NCBI GenBank assembly: GCA_046048295.1
Contig: JBJOGJ010000066.1
Span: forward strand, 1-16,241
DNA from: CBDCWA01 sp046048295
Lineage (GTDB): Bacteria > Pseudomonadota > Alphaproteobacteria > Rhizobiales > Hyphomicrobiaceae
Length of the DNA stretch: 16,241 bases
Direction of reading: 5' to 3'
Shown here one piece after another: positions 1 through 7,297 of the stretch. Numbering within the stretch: position 1 is the first letter of the stretch; each line of letters opens with the position of its first letter. Below the pieces are notes generated by a model. It was not told the DNA's origin. It was given only the letters and a program-made list of their open reading frames with translations, and searched no databases. A program made the translations under genes and the position numbers.

Positions 1-226
1 GCGGCCGACTGGGCCACGAATGCAGGTGACCGCACTGGTGAGATGGACCGGTGTCGGGCGACAAGTGCCCCAGGCGCGGGACGGCTCCGGTCCCATCTTG
101 AAAAACTAATCGACGGCCCGTGCCGTCCCGCCCCCTTTATCGGGGAACAGAACGAACGTCGCAAACCTCCGGGGCCACAACCCGCGGAGCGCGCCCGTTT
201 GGGATTTCGGGGGTCATCTTCCGGTC
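1..226. other. Non-coding or unresolved left edge
   Basis: I find no convincing gene here. One plus-strand frame is open from the window edge to a TAA at 107-109 (35 codons) and could be the tail of an upstream gene, but its translation has no recognisable motif. Another frame open to 243 is rich in Pro, Arg and Gly, which looks like translated non-coding high-GC DNA. The only structure I can point to is a small GC hairpin at 112-127. Confidence 0.4.
101..127 (-). terminator. Possible rho-independent terminator after the MBL-fold hydrolase gene
   Basis: Read on the minus strand, a 6-bp stem GACGGC/GCCGTC (112-117 with 122-127) and a 4-base loop are followed by GATTAG and then five T (105-101). 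It lies about 100 bases downstream of the hydrolase stop codon. The stem is short and the T run starts six bases away, so this is a weak candidate. Confidence 0.3.
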
Positions 227-1261
227 CTAGACGCCGAACGTGAAGCGGCTGCCGAGGTTCGATGCGACGACCGCGTGGGGCATGCGGGCCTTCATGCGCT
301 CGATGAACTCCGAACCTGTGCAGTGCATGGGCAGGATGACGTCCGGGTTGAGCTTCTCCATCTCGTCCACTGTCATGCCGATGTATTCGGACGGCGAGGT
401 CGCGAGATGGAAGCCGCCGATCACCGCGTGCACCTTGTCGGAGTTGGTCACCGCCATCGCTGTTCGGACGGTGTTGATGATGCCGGTGTGGCCGCACGAC
501 GAGATCACAACGAGGCCGCGGCCCTTCACGATGTAGCAGGTGGCGTGCTCTTCCGGATGGCTGTCGGAGACCATTTTGCCGGCCCGCTCTTCTGGCGTGA
601 AGTGGTCGACGTCCTCCATGACGAGCGAGCCGCCGGTGATCTTCTCGAACGAGGTCCGCTCGATGTAGCCGGTCGTAAACGCCTGATCGAGCACTTTCGG
701 CTCGCCGCAGCAGACGGGAATGACGCGCTGGGAGACGAGGGCGTGGCGGTTCAGCGAGCCCCAGGATGACAGGCCCGCCTCGCCGTCGTGGTTGCCGATC
801 GGGCGGCTTTTCACCCACTTCTCGCGGAACACGTCCTCGGCACCGATGTAGAGCGAGACGTCGTCGCGCATCTTGTGGCGGAAGTTCTGCACGAAGCCTT
901 CGAGGCCGCCATAATGATCGCGGTGGCCGTGGCTCAGGATCAGGCCGTTGAGCTTCTCCGGTTCGATGGCGAGGATGTCGAAGTTGCGGGAGACGATCTC
1001 GGGCGTGTACCCGAAATCGAGGAGGTACTGGGCGCGGGCGCCGCTCGACACGGATTCGAGGTGGAGCGAGAGCCCCCATTCGCCGGCGAGGCAGGTCATC
1101 TGGCGGCCCGGCACCTGGCCCGTGTGCTCGATGTGCACGTTGTCGTGCATCATGCGGGGCAGGAAACGCTCATAGCGGGAATCGACCACGACCCGGACTG
1201 CGAGTTCGTCCACCACCGGTGCTGCGAACGGCGTTGTCGGGGCGGTCGTTGCGGCGCACAT
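227..1261 (-). CDS. MBL-fold metallo-hydrolase (COG1237-like)
   Basis: This 344-residue protein is a metallo-beta-lactamase-fold hydrolase, probably cytoplasmic because no signal peptide is visible. The metal motif HGHRDH lies at residues 111-116. Further fold motifs are SSCGHTG (254-260), HAVIGGFH (278-285) and a C-terminal PMHCTG (311-316). The CGHTG and GGFH pattern is typical of the branch often annotated as 7,8-dihydropterin-6-methyl-4-(beta-D-ribofuranosyl)aminobenzene-5'-phosphate synthase-like (COG1237), whose real substrates are mostly unknown. I chose the ATG at 1261 because GAGGAG lies about eight bases upstream; an in-frame start at 1357 has no such site and would add 32 unlikely residues. 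The gene is divergent from a TctC-type binding protein across 141 bases, which suggests shared control. The fold is secure; the substrate is not known. Confidence 0.88.
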   Translation of the reverse strand: MCAATTAPTTPFAAPVVDELAVRVVVDSRYERFLPRMMHDNVHIEHTGQVPGRQMTCLAGEWGLSLHLESVSSGARAQYLLDFGYTPEIVSRNFDILAIEPEKLNGLILSHGHRDHYGGLEGFVQNFRHKMRDDVSLYIGAEDVFREKWVKSRPIGNHDGEAGLSSWGSLNRHALVSQRVIPVCCGEPKVLDQAFTTGYIERTSFEKITGGSLVMEDVDHFTPEERAGKMVSDSHPEEHATCYIVKGRGLVVISSCGHTGIINTVRTAMAVTNSDKVHAVIGGFHLATSPSEYIGMTVDEMEKLNPDVILPMHCTGSEFIERMKARMPHAVVASNLGSRFTFGV

Positions 1262-1402
1262 GACGGTTTCTCCTCGAGAGTTCGATCGGCTGGCGGATAC
1301 TGCAACACGGTGGATGGGCCCGCCACAATATTTGCTTTCCGTGCGGTTCGTAAGCAACTAGATTCGGGGGACACTCATAACTTAAGATCAAGGGGAGTTT
1401 AA
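1262..1402. promoter_or_regulatory. Divergent intergenic region, MBL hydrolase / TctC protein 1
   Basis: This 141-base spacer must hold the outward promoters of both neighbours. It has an AT-richer core around 1326-1385 (ACAATATTTGC and CATAACTTAAG) within otherwise GC-rich sequence. Ribosome binding sites mark both ends: GAGGAG (minus strand) before 1261 and AGGGGAG at 1391-1397 before 1403. I could not find a convincing sigma-70 -35/-10 pair, so the promoters are inferred from gene orientation. Confidence 0.45.
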
Positions 1403-2419
1403 ATGAGTATGCCAAGGATCCTCGGACTGGCTGCGGTGGTCATGGCCAGCAGCGTTTACGGCGCCACTGCACAGGAGAGCGTCGCGGAATTCTACAAGGG
1501 CAAGACCGTCACAACTCTGATCGGGTTCTCCGCGGGCGGCGAATACGACCTGCACGGTCGTATCGTGTCGCGCTTCCTCGGTAAGCACCTGCCTGGAAAT
1601 CCCACCGTTGTCGCATCGCAGATGACCGGCGCCGGCACCGTCAAGCTCGCCAACTACCTCTATGCCGTGGCGCCGAAGGACGGCACCAAGCTCGGCGTCG
1701 TCTCCAACGGGTTGCCAGCCAGCCAGGCGATCGGCACCAGCGGCCTGCAGTTCGATTCCCGCAAGTTTTACTGGATCGGCGCGCTCGGGCCCACCATCGA
1801 GACGATGGCGATGTGGCATACCTCAAAGATCATGAATGTGGACGACGCGAAGAAGCGCGAGGTCATCGTCGGCTCGACCGGCAAGGGCTCGGCGACATTC
1901 ATCATGCCGACGCTGATGAACGAGATGATGGGTACCAAGTTCAAGCTCGTTACCGGTTATCGCGGCGGTGCCAACATCAACGTCGCCATGGAACGGGAAG
2001 AGGTGCAAGGGCGCAACAACAGCTGGACGAGCTGGAAGTCGACCAAGCCGCAGTGGCTTGCCGAGAAGAAGATCGTCATCATCGCCTATGCCGGACCGCG
2101 CACGGATGAGCTGCCGGGCGTTCCCAACCTGCTGGACATCGCCAGGAACGATGACGACAAACAGGTCATCAACGTCGTCAACGCGGGCACTGCGCTCGGA
2201 CGGCCGCTGATGACGACGCCGGGCGTCCCTGCTGATCGGGTAAAGGCGTTGCGCGACGCCTATCAGGCCGTCACCAAGGATCCGGAATTCGTCGCGGTCG
2301 CCAAGCAGTCGCGGATCGACCTGAAGCCCATCCGCGGTGAGGACATGCAGAAGGTCGTCGAGGACGTGTTCAAGACGCCAGCGCCGCTCGTGGCCCGCGC
2401 AAAGGCGATCATGGAGTAG
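1403..2419 (+). CDS. TctC/Bug-family periplasmic solute-binding protein 1
   Basis: This 338-residue protein belongs to the tripartite tricarboxylate transporter receptor (TctC/Bug) family, which binds small carboxylates in the periplasm. A Sec signal peptide ends near residue 23-24 (ATAQE). The family signature follows: EFYKGKTVTTLIG (29-41), GGEYDLHGR (45-53), LPGNPTVV (63-70), APKDGT (90-95), GTKFKLVTGY (177-186) and TPGVPADRVKALRDA near the C terminus. Length is normal for the family. The ATG at 1403 has AGGGGAG at 1391-1397. No TctA/TctB gene is nearby, so the membrane partner is unknown. It differs from the other two binding proteins here in lacking both cysteines of an apparent conserved pair (Met135 and Asn205 at those positions). 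It is convergent with the next gene, only 19 bases away. The family is certain; the ligand cannot be read from sequence. Confidence 0.92.
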   Translation: MSMPRILGLAAVVMASSVYGATAQESVAEFYKGKTVTTLIGFSAGGEYDLHGRIVSRFLGKHLPGNPTVVASQMTGAGTVKLANYLYAVAPKDGTKLGVVSNGLPASQAIGTSGLQFDSRKFYWIGALGPTIETMAMWHTSKIMNVDDAKKREVIVGSTGKGSATFIMPTLMNEMMGTKFKLVTGYRGGANINVAMEREEVQGRNNSWTSWKSTKPQWLAEKKIVIIAYAGPRTDELPGVPNLLDIARNDDDKQVINVVNAGTALGRPLMTTPGVPADRVKALRDAYQAVTKDPEFVAVAKQSRIDLKPIRGEDMQKVVEDVFKTPAPLVARAKAIME

Positions 2420-2438
2420 GCGGCGGGAAAATTCTATT

Positions 2439-3062
2439 TCAAACGAGAACCGCGTTGAAGCTTACCGAGATGCGTTCGCCCTCGGCCATGTTTGTCGGTA
2501 CCTCGTGGCGGAGCCAGCTCTCCCACAGGAGCACGGTACCAGCCGTCGGCTGGACGTAGACGAAGTTGCGGTTGTGGGCGGCGGCGCGTGCCTTCCTCGG
2601 CGGCGCCGCCATCATCATGGGAAGTCTCGGATCCTCGAAGCGGATGGCGCTCGCGCCTTCCGGCACGTCCACGTAGAGCGTCCCCGAGATGACGCTGTTC
2701 GGGTGGATGTGGCCCGTATGCGTGCCGCCTTCCTCGAGCACGTTGATCCAGATGGAATCGACCTCCGGCGTCATGCCCCGGAGGTCGAAATCCACGGCGT
2801 CCGCGAACGCCGCAAGATGCGGTTTCAGGCGCCCGGCAAGCTCATCGAAGGTCGGGTTGCGCATGGGCAGGTCATCGAGGGAGGCATAGGACGTATAGCC
2901 CTTGTAGCCGGCCTGGTCGGACCAGTTCTGTCCGGCCACGTCCTCCTGTCCGATGGCGAGGCAGGCAACCCGGAGTTCGTCCAGGAATGCCTTCACCTTC
3001 GGGCCGCCGAGTTTGGCGCTGTAGATGGTCGTTGCGAAGACGTGCTCGATGCGGGCTGTCAT
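2439..3062 (-). CDS. 2OG-Fe(II) oxygenase-like protein (TIGR02466 type)
   Basis: This 207-residue protein matches the double-stranded beta-helix 2OG-Fe(II) oxygenase-like family known as TIGR02466. Key signs are HTGHIHPNSVISGTLYV (115-131) with candidate iron ligands His118 and His120, FEDPR (142-146), PTAGTVLLWESWLRHEV (172-188) with a distal His186, and the C-terminal ERISVSFN (196-203), whose Arg198 would hold the 2-oxoglutarate carboxylate. No signal peptide is seen. The ATG at 3062 is preceded by AAGAAGGA at good spacing. The stop of the next gene upstream on this strand, the M20 amidohydrolase, is 34 bases away, so the two are probably cotranscribed, amidohydrolase first. The family is known for its fold, but the substrate is not established. 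Phage and marine bacterial members exist, but nothing here looks phage-borne. Confidence 0.82.
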   Translation of the reverse strand: MTARIEHVFATTIYSAKLGGPKVKAFLDELRVACLAIGQEDVAGQNWSDQAGYKGYTSYASLDDLPMRNPTFDELAGRLKPHLAAFADAVDFDLRGMTPEVDSIWINVLEEGGTHTGHIHPNSVISGTLYVDVPEGASAIRFEDPRLPMMMAAPPRKARAAAHNRNFVYVQPTAGTVLLWESWLRHEVPTNMAEGERISVSFNAVLV

Positions 3063-3096
3063 GCGATCCTTCTTGAGAAGTGCAATTGACCGAGGG

Positions 3097-4566
3097 TCAA
3101 ACGAACTCCGGCTTTTCCTTCAGGTAATGGGCCCGCATCTTCTCGCGGAAGGGCTCCATCTTGTCGTAATTGAGCGTCTTCGGCGGCTCCTGGCCGACCG
3201 GCAGCATCGGCTTGTACTCGACGCCGGCGAGTTCGTCCTTGAAGGTACGCTGGGCGTCAGCGACGAGGCTCGGGTTGGTCAGGAAGTCGAGCGCCGTGCC
3301 CGCCAGCACCTTGGCGCCAGAGACGGCGCCCTTGTGTGCAATCGGGGTCGCCAGCGCGACGCCTGCGGCCCAATGGTGGAAGCTGATGCCGGGAATGTTC
3401 GACGGGTAGTAGAATTTCGCCATCGGTACTTTCCAGGATACGTCGCCGCCATCATTGGCTGATGGGCGCTGGGTGGCCTGGCCCTTGAAGGGCGGCGGCG
3501 CGTCGCGCAAACCCACGACCTTTGCTCCTGCGCGTTCCTGCAGCGACTTGGCGAGTGACTGCTCATCGGCTGCCCATTCGGGGTGTCCCACCGCCTCGAT
3601 GTTCTGCTGCACAGTTTCCGCTACCGTTCGGTTGGCCCTTGTCGGCCAGACGGCGGAGAGTACCTGGTGCTCCCAGGTGGTATTGGTCATGAGGGCTGCA
3701 CCTTCGGCGACCTTCTTGGCGTGTTCGAACAGCCGCTGCGCGCCCTCCGCAGTCGGGTCGCGGAAGTACCACCAAATCGTTGCCCGCTTCGGAATGACGT
3801 TCGGCTGCAGGCCGCCTTCGGTTATTGCGCGGTGCAGGCGAGAGGTCGGCCACATGTGCTCGCGGTACTGGGCGAGGCCCATGTCCATCAGGACGACTGC
3901 GTCTAGCGCGTCGCGGCCTTTCTCAGGCGCCGTTCCGGCATGCGAGGTCTCGCCGTGGAAGGTGAACGTTACCGAGATCAGTGCCGACTGCTGCAGACCG
4001 TATCCGACCGAAAGCTCAGGCCCGATATGGGGGTGGAGGGCGACATCGACATCGTCGAAGTAACCATCGCGCACGAAATAGGGCCGTGAGAGCACCTGCT
4101 CCTCGGCCGGCGCGCCCAGTACCTTGATCGTCCCCTTGATGCCATGCTGCTCCATGGCGCGCTTCACCGCGATGGCGCCGCCGACCAGCACCGCGGCGTT
4201 GACGTTATGGCCCTCGCAGTGGCCCGGCGCGTTCTCGACGATGGCCTTCTGCTCGGTTACGCCCGGCTGCTGGCTGTTGTCGGGGTTTGCGTCATACTCG
4301 GTGTGGATGGCGATCACCGGTTCGCCGGAGCCGAACGTGGCGAGGAACGAGGTCGGGAAGCCGCTCATGCCGCGCTCGACGGAGAAACCCTCCTTCTCGA
4401 GCAGTCCGGACAGCAGTGCCGCCGTCTCGTACTCCTGGTTGCCTAGCTCGCCGAAGTAGAAGACGTTGTCGCAAGTCAGCGCGATTGCCCGTGCGTTCCG
4501 GTCGATGATCTCGAAGGCGGTCTGCTTTTCGGGGGGCAGATTCGCTGTCCCGTCAGGTTTGCTCAC
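3097..4566 (-). CDS. M20-family amidohydrolase, AbgB-like
   Basis: This 489-residue cytoplasmic protein resembles AbgB, the p-aminobenzoyl-glutamate hydrolase subunit of the M20 metallopeptidase/amidohydrolase family. The metal-site region reads PGHCEGHN (114-121), followed by PAEEQ (153-157, with the general-base glutamate), HPH (178-180), the lid-domain motif FHGETSHAG (203-211), NDGGDVSW (371-378), HHWAAG (397-402) and AHKG (410-413). AbgB relatives usually have Cys two residues before the metal His (ACGHN); here that place is Glu118 and the Cys is one residue earlier. The start is GTG at 4566, with GGAGG eight bases upstream; no ATG fits as well. The gene is divergent from TctC protein 2 and followed by the 2OG oxygenase-like gene, which suggests hydrolysis of an imported amide-linked carboxylate. 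The actual substrate is inference. Confidence 0.88.
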   Translation of the reverse strand: MSKPDGTANLPPEKQTAFEIIDRNARAIALTCDNVFYFGELGNQEYETAALLSGLLEKEGFSVERGMSGFPTSFLATFGSGEPVIAIHTEYDANPDNSQQPGVTEQKAIVENAPGHCEGHNVNAAVLVGGAIAVKRAMEQHGIKGTIKVLGAPAEEQVLSRPYFVRDGYFDDVDVALHPHIGPELSVGYGLQQSALISVTFTFHGETSHAGTAPEKGRDALDAVVLMDMGLAQYREHMWPTSRLHRAITEGGLQPNVIPKRATIWWYFRDPTAEGAQRLFEHAKKVAEGAALMTNTTWEHQVLSAVWPTRANRTVAETVQQNIEAVGHPEWAADEQSLAKSLQERAGAKVVGLRDAPPPFKGQATQRPSANDGGDVSWKVPMAKFYYPSNIPGISFHHWAAGVALATPIAHKGAVSGAKVLAGTALDFLTNPSLVADAQRTFKDELAGVEYKPMLPVGQEPPKTLNYDKMEPFREKMRAHYLKEKPEFV

Positions 4567-4742
4567 TATGTTATCCTCCGATACTTGCGGTCTGCTACTC
4601 TACAAAGGTTAGCCGTTCCAGGCTCTGGCCTGCAATGGTGCAGATGGAGGCCTTGCAATCGCCCAACAGGTGGGCTTCTCTACGTTCGCAGTGGGCTGGG
4701 CTTGCCGGCCCCGAAGGGTAACGACCCCGAGGGAGGATCTTG
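4567..4742. promoter_or_regulatory. Divergent intergenic region, M20 amidohydrolase / TctC protein 2
   Basis: This 176-base spacer must carry promoters for both directions. It ends on the plus side with GGGAGGA at 4731-4737 and on the minus side with GGAGG near 4576. Inside is an imperfect direct repeat, GGCCTGCAAT at 4627-4636 and GGCCTTGCAAT at 4649-4659, whose starts are 22 bases apart, about two helical turns. A small hairpin CTGCA-ATGG-TGCAG (4630-4643) overlaps it. These could be regulator sites, but no clear -35/-10 pair was recognised. Confidence 0.4.
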
Positions 4743-6038
4743 ATGACGAGCTATACAACGCGGCGTATCGCGCTCACGGCCATGGTGGCCGCAACCGTTG
4801 GCGCCGCTTCTGCCGTGGGTGCGTCTGCGCAATCCGTCGAGCAGTTCTACAAGGGCAAGACCCTGAGCATCTTTGTTGGCTCGGCGCCTGGCGGCGGCTA
4901 CGACACCTATGCCCGGACGATTGCGCGCCACATGCCGGACCATATCCCCGGCAAGCCAAATGCCGTGGTGAAGAACATGCCTGGCGCCTCCGGCCTCGTT
5001 CTCGCCGGCTACATGTATAACAAGGCTGCCAAAGACGGCTCCGAGATTGCTGGCATACACAACACAGCGGTCGTCGAGCAACTTCTCGGAAACAAGGTGC
5101 AGTTCGATTCCAAGAAGTACAACTGGCTCGGCAGCGCCAACCAGCTCACGTCGACCTGTGTCAGCCACGTCTCCACCGGCATCAATACGATCGAGGAGGC
5201 GATGAAGAAAGAGCTGCTGGTGGGAGCCACGGGCTCTGCCTCGTCCTCGACGCAGCTTGTCGCTTCGTTCCTGAACTCGCTGGTTGGTACCAAGTTCAAG
5301 ATCATCCGCGGCTATCCGAGTTCCACTTCGGTGTTCCTGGCAATGGAGCGCGGCGAAGTCGGCGGTCTGTGCGGCATCGGTTGGGACAGCCTGCAGGCGC
5401 AGGTGTTGCAGGAGATACAGCAAGGCAAGATCAAGATTCTCGTTCAGACCGGCATCGAGAAGAATCCGGATCTGAAGGACGTGCCGCTGGTCCTCGATCT
5501 CGCCAAGTCACCGGAAGACCGTTCGACGCTCGAGTTCCTGGTTGCCCGCCAGTACTTCGGGCGCCCCTACGTTGCTCCTCCAGGGACGCCTGCGGATCGG
5601 GTGGAAGCGTTGCGCACCGCATTCATGGCCACCATGAACGATCCGGCCTTCCAGGCAGCATCGAAGAAGGCGAAGGTTCCGCTGTCGCCGATTTCGGGCA
5701 AGCAGGCGCAGGACTTCATTACCAGGCTGTTCGACACGCCGAAGACCATCATTGCTCGGGCGAATGCGGCGACGGATGTCAATTCCACCGCCAAGGTCGG
5801 CGACGCCAAACTGAACTGGAAGACGGTAAAAGGTATCAAGATCGACGGCGTGAAGAAGTCACTCATTCAATTCAACGATGGTGGCAAGGCGGTTTCGGCG
5901 AACATTCGCGGAACCAAGATCACCGTCGACGGCAAGAAGGTAAAGCGCAAGTCTGTTACCGCGGGTCTAACCTGCGACGTGGTCTATCTCGGTGATCGAG
6001 ATGCCGCTCAGTCGCTGACGTGCACGTCTGCGAAATAA
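4743..6038 (+). CDS. TctC/Bug-family solute-binding protein 2 with extra C-terminal domain
   Basis: This 431-residue exported binding protein has a signal peptide ending at ASAQ (27-30), then the family core: QFYKGKTLSIFVG (34-46), PGGGYDTYAR (49-58), IPGKPNAVVKNMPGA (68-82), GTKFKIIRGY (182-191), MERGEVGGLC (201-210) and GTPADRVEALRTAF (281-294). Cys139 and Cys210 match the same places in TctC protein 3 and may form a disulfide. The core ends near residue 345, where family members normally stop. Residues about 346-431 are an extra, strand-rich, lysine-rich segment with its own Cys411 and Cys427 and the pattern TKITVDGKKVKRKSVTAGLT. The ATG at 4743 is chosen: GGGAGGA lies 5 bases upstream, whereas the TTG at 4740 is too close to it. 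A strong terminator follows. No TctA/TctB gene is present. The family is certain; the role of the added domain is unknown. Confidence 0.92.
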   Translation: MTSYTTRRIALTAMVAATVGAASAVGASAQSVEQFYKGKTLSIFVGSAPGGGYDTYARTIARHMPDHIPGKPNAVVKNMPGASGLVLAGYMYNKAAKDGSEIAGIHNTAVVEQLLGNKVQFDSKKYNWLGSANQLTSTCVSHVSTGINTIEEAMKKELLVGATGSASSSTQLVASFLNSLVGTKFKIIRGYPSSTSVFLAMERGEVGGLCGIGWDSLQAQVLQEIQQGKIKILVQTGIEKNPDLKDVPLVLDLAKSPEDRSTLEFLVARQYFGRPYVAPPGTPADRVEALRTAFMATMNDPAFQAASKKAKVPLSPISGKQAQDFITRLFDTPKTIIARANAATDVNSTAKVGDAKLNWKTVKGIKIDGVKKSLIQFNDGGKAVSANIRGTKITVDGKKVKRKSVTAGLTCDVVYLGDRDAAQSLTCTSAK

Positions 6039-6067
6039 TCTCGACAACTGAAATCTGACTTTGTTGG

Positions 6068-6098
6068 AGGCGGGCCGCTGGCCCGCCTTCTTCTTTTT
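6068..6098 (+). terminator. Strong rho-independent terminator after TctC protein 2
   Basis: A perfect 9-bp stem AGGCGGGCC/GGCCCGCCT (6068-6076 with 6080-6088) closes a 3-base loop GCT and runs straight into the T-rich tract TTCTTCTTTTT. It starts 30 bases after the stop codon. This is the clearest terminator in the window and separates the second and third binding-protein genes into different transcription units. Confidence 0.9.
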
Positions 6099-6124
6099 GT
6101 TGTCAGCCACATGGCAAAGTTACA

Positions 6125-6144
6125 ATCGTATGATTACATATGAT
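6125..6144. promoter_or_regulatory. Inverted-repeat candidate operator upstream of TctC protein 3
   Basis: ATCGTATG (6125-6132) and CATATGAT (6137-6144) form an inverted repeat of 8-base arms with one mismatch and a 4-base spacer ATTA. It lies in an AT-rich island about 90-108 bases before the GTG at 6233, between a strong terminator and that gene, where an operator would be expected. The size and symmetry fit a dimeric helix-turn-helix regulator. No regulator gene is in the window, so its identity is unknown. Confidence 0.45.
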
Positions 6145-6162
6145 AGGTCTTTCTGCGATGCT

Positions 6163-6191
6163 AAAGGCATTCCTTAGGAATGGGCCTTTTT
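6163..6191 (+). terminator. Terminator-like hairpin in front of TctC protein 3
   Basis: AAAGGC (6163-6168) pairs with GCCTTT (6184-6189) and ATTCC (6169-6173) pairs with GGAAT (6177-6181) around a TTA loop. Two unpaired G lie on the 3' side and a short T run follows to 6191. It sits 42 bases before the GTG start of the next gene. It may be a second terminator behind 6068-6098 or, if a promoter lies near 6120-6160, an attenuator in the leader. The sequence alone does not decide between these. Confidence 0.5.
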
Positions 6192-6232
6192 GAGCACTGA
6201 CCGGGCGACCATAACAATTGGAGGAATAGAGC

Positions 6233-7285
6233 GTGCATCGTTCACTTACCCTAGCCATGGCTTGCGCAACTCTGGGATATTCACTCGCCGCACCGGCGCA
6301 GGAGGCCCAGGCCGATGACTTCTACAAGGGCAAGCGCGTCACCATCATCGTCGGCTCCGGGGCTGGCGGTGGCTACGATACCTATGCCCGACTCGTCGGG
6401 CGGCACCTCGGCAAGCACATTCCCGGCGAACCGACCTTCATCGTGCAGAACATGCCGGGTGCGGCGTCCATCAATGCCGTCAACCACATGGTCAAGGTGG
6501 CGCCCCAGGATGGAACCGTGATCGGCGCCATCCAGCGTGATGCGGCGATGGTGCAGATCCTCGGCAAGCCCGGGCCTCAGTTCAAGGCCGCCGAGCTTCA
6601 CTGGATCGGCAACCTCGTCACCGAGCCAGGTGTCTGCGGTGTCGCGAGCCGTACCGGCATCAAGTCGTTCGAGGAAGTCTTCAAGCGGCAGGTTCTGATG
6701 GGCAGCAGCGGGCCCAACGCACTGGAACACTACCCGGCTTTGTTCAACAATATCCTGGGTGCGAAGTTCAAGGTGGTGCGCGGTTACAAGGCATCGACCG
6801 AGGTGGGGCTTGCGCTCGAGCGCGGTGAGGTCGAAGGCGTCTGCCAGTCCGCCGCGTCGTTCATGCAGCACCATGCCCACAATATCGAAAAGGGAACCGT
6901 GAAGATTCTCGTTCAGGTCGCGCTGAAGCCGATTCCCGAACTGCAGAAGCGTGGCGTTCCCCTGTTCAAGGATTTCATCACCAAGGAGCGTCTACAGGGT
7001 GGCATGACTGACGAGGATGCGATCAGCTTCTTCAATCTGCAGCTCGCTACGACGATGCTCGGCAGGCCCTACGTAATGGCTCCCGCCGTTGCGAACGACC
7101 GGGTTGAACTGGTCCGCAAGGGGTTTGCCGACATGGCGAACAGCGCGCCGTTCCAGGCTGATGCAAAAGCTCAGAAGCGCGATATCGATCTGGTAACGGG
7201 CAAGGAACTCGAGGACATCATCAAGAACATTTCGAGCCTTCCGAAGGCAAAGCTCGACAAGCTGCAGGATCTCCTGAAGCTTTGA
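6233..7285 (+). CDS. TctC/Bug-family periplasmic solute-binding protein 3
   Basis: This 350-residue exported binding protein starts at GTG 6233, with GGAGGAA at 6220-6226 and six bases of spacing. The signal peptide probably ends around APAQ (20-23). Family motifs are DFYKGKRVTIIVG (29-41), GAGGGYDTYAR (43-53), IPGEPTFIVQNMPGA (63-77), APQDGT (90-95), GAKFKVVRGY (176-185) and LERGEVEGVC (195-204). Cys135 and Cys204 match the cysteine pair of TctC protein 2. Length is normal, without the C-terminal extension seen in protein 2. It has its own upstream region with a candidate operator and hairpin, so it is probably controlled separately. It ends 12 bases from the convergent VOC gene. The ligand is unknown and no membrane subunit is nearby. 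Confidence 0.92.
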   Translation: MHRSLTLAMACATLGYSLAAPAQEAQADDFYKGKRVTIIVGSGAGGGYDTYARLVGRHLGKHIPGEPTFIVQNMPGAASINAVNHMVKVAPQDGTVIGAIQRDAAMVQILGKPGPQFKAAELHWIGNLVTEPGVCGVASRTGIKSFEEVFKRQVLMGSSGPNALEHYPALFNNILGAKFKVVRGYKASTEVGLALERGEVEGVCQSAASFMQHHAHNIEKGTVKILVQVALKPIPELQKRGVPLFKDFITKERLQGGMTDEDAISFFNLQLATTMLGRPYVMAPAVANDRVELVRKGFADMANSAPFQADAKAQKRDIDLVTGKELEDIIKNISSLPKAKLDKLQDLLKL

Positions 7286-7297
7286 TCGTTCTGGGTT

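Noticed and set aside
43..243. Small plus-strand frame at the left edge
   Set aside because: Composition is dominated by Pro, Arg and Gly, it overlaps the end of the MBL hydrolase gene, and no ribosome binding site or motif is seen.
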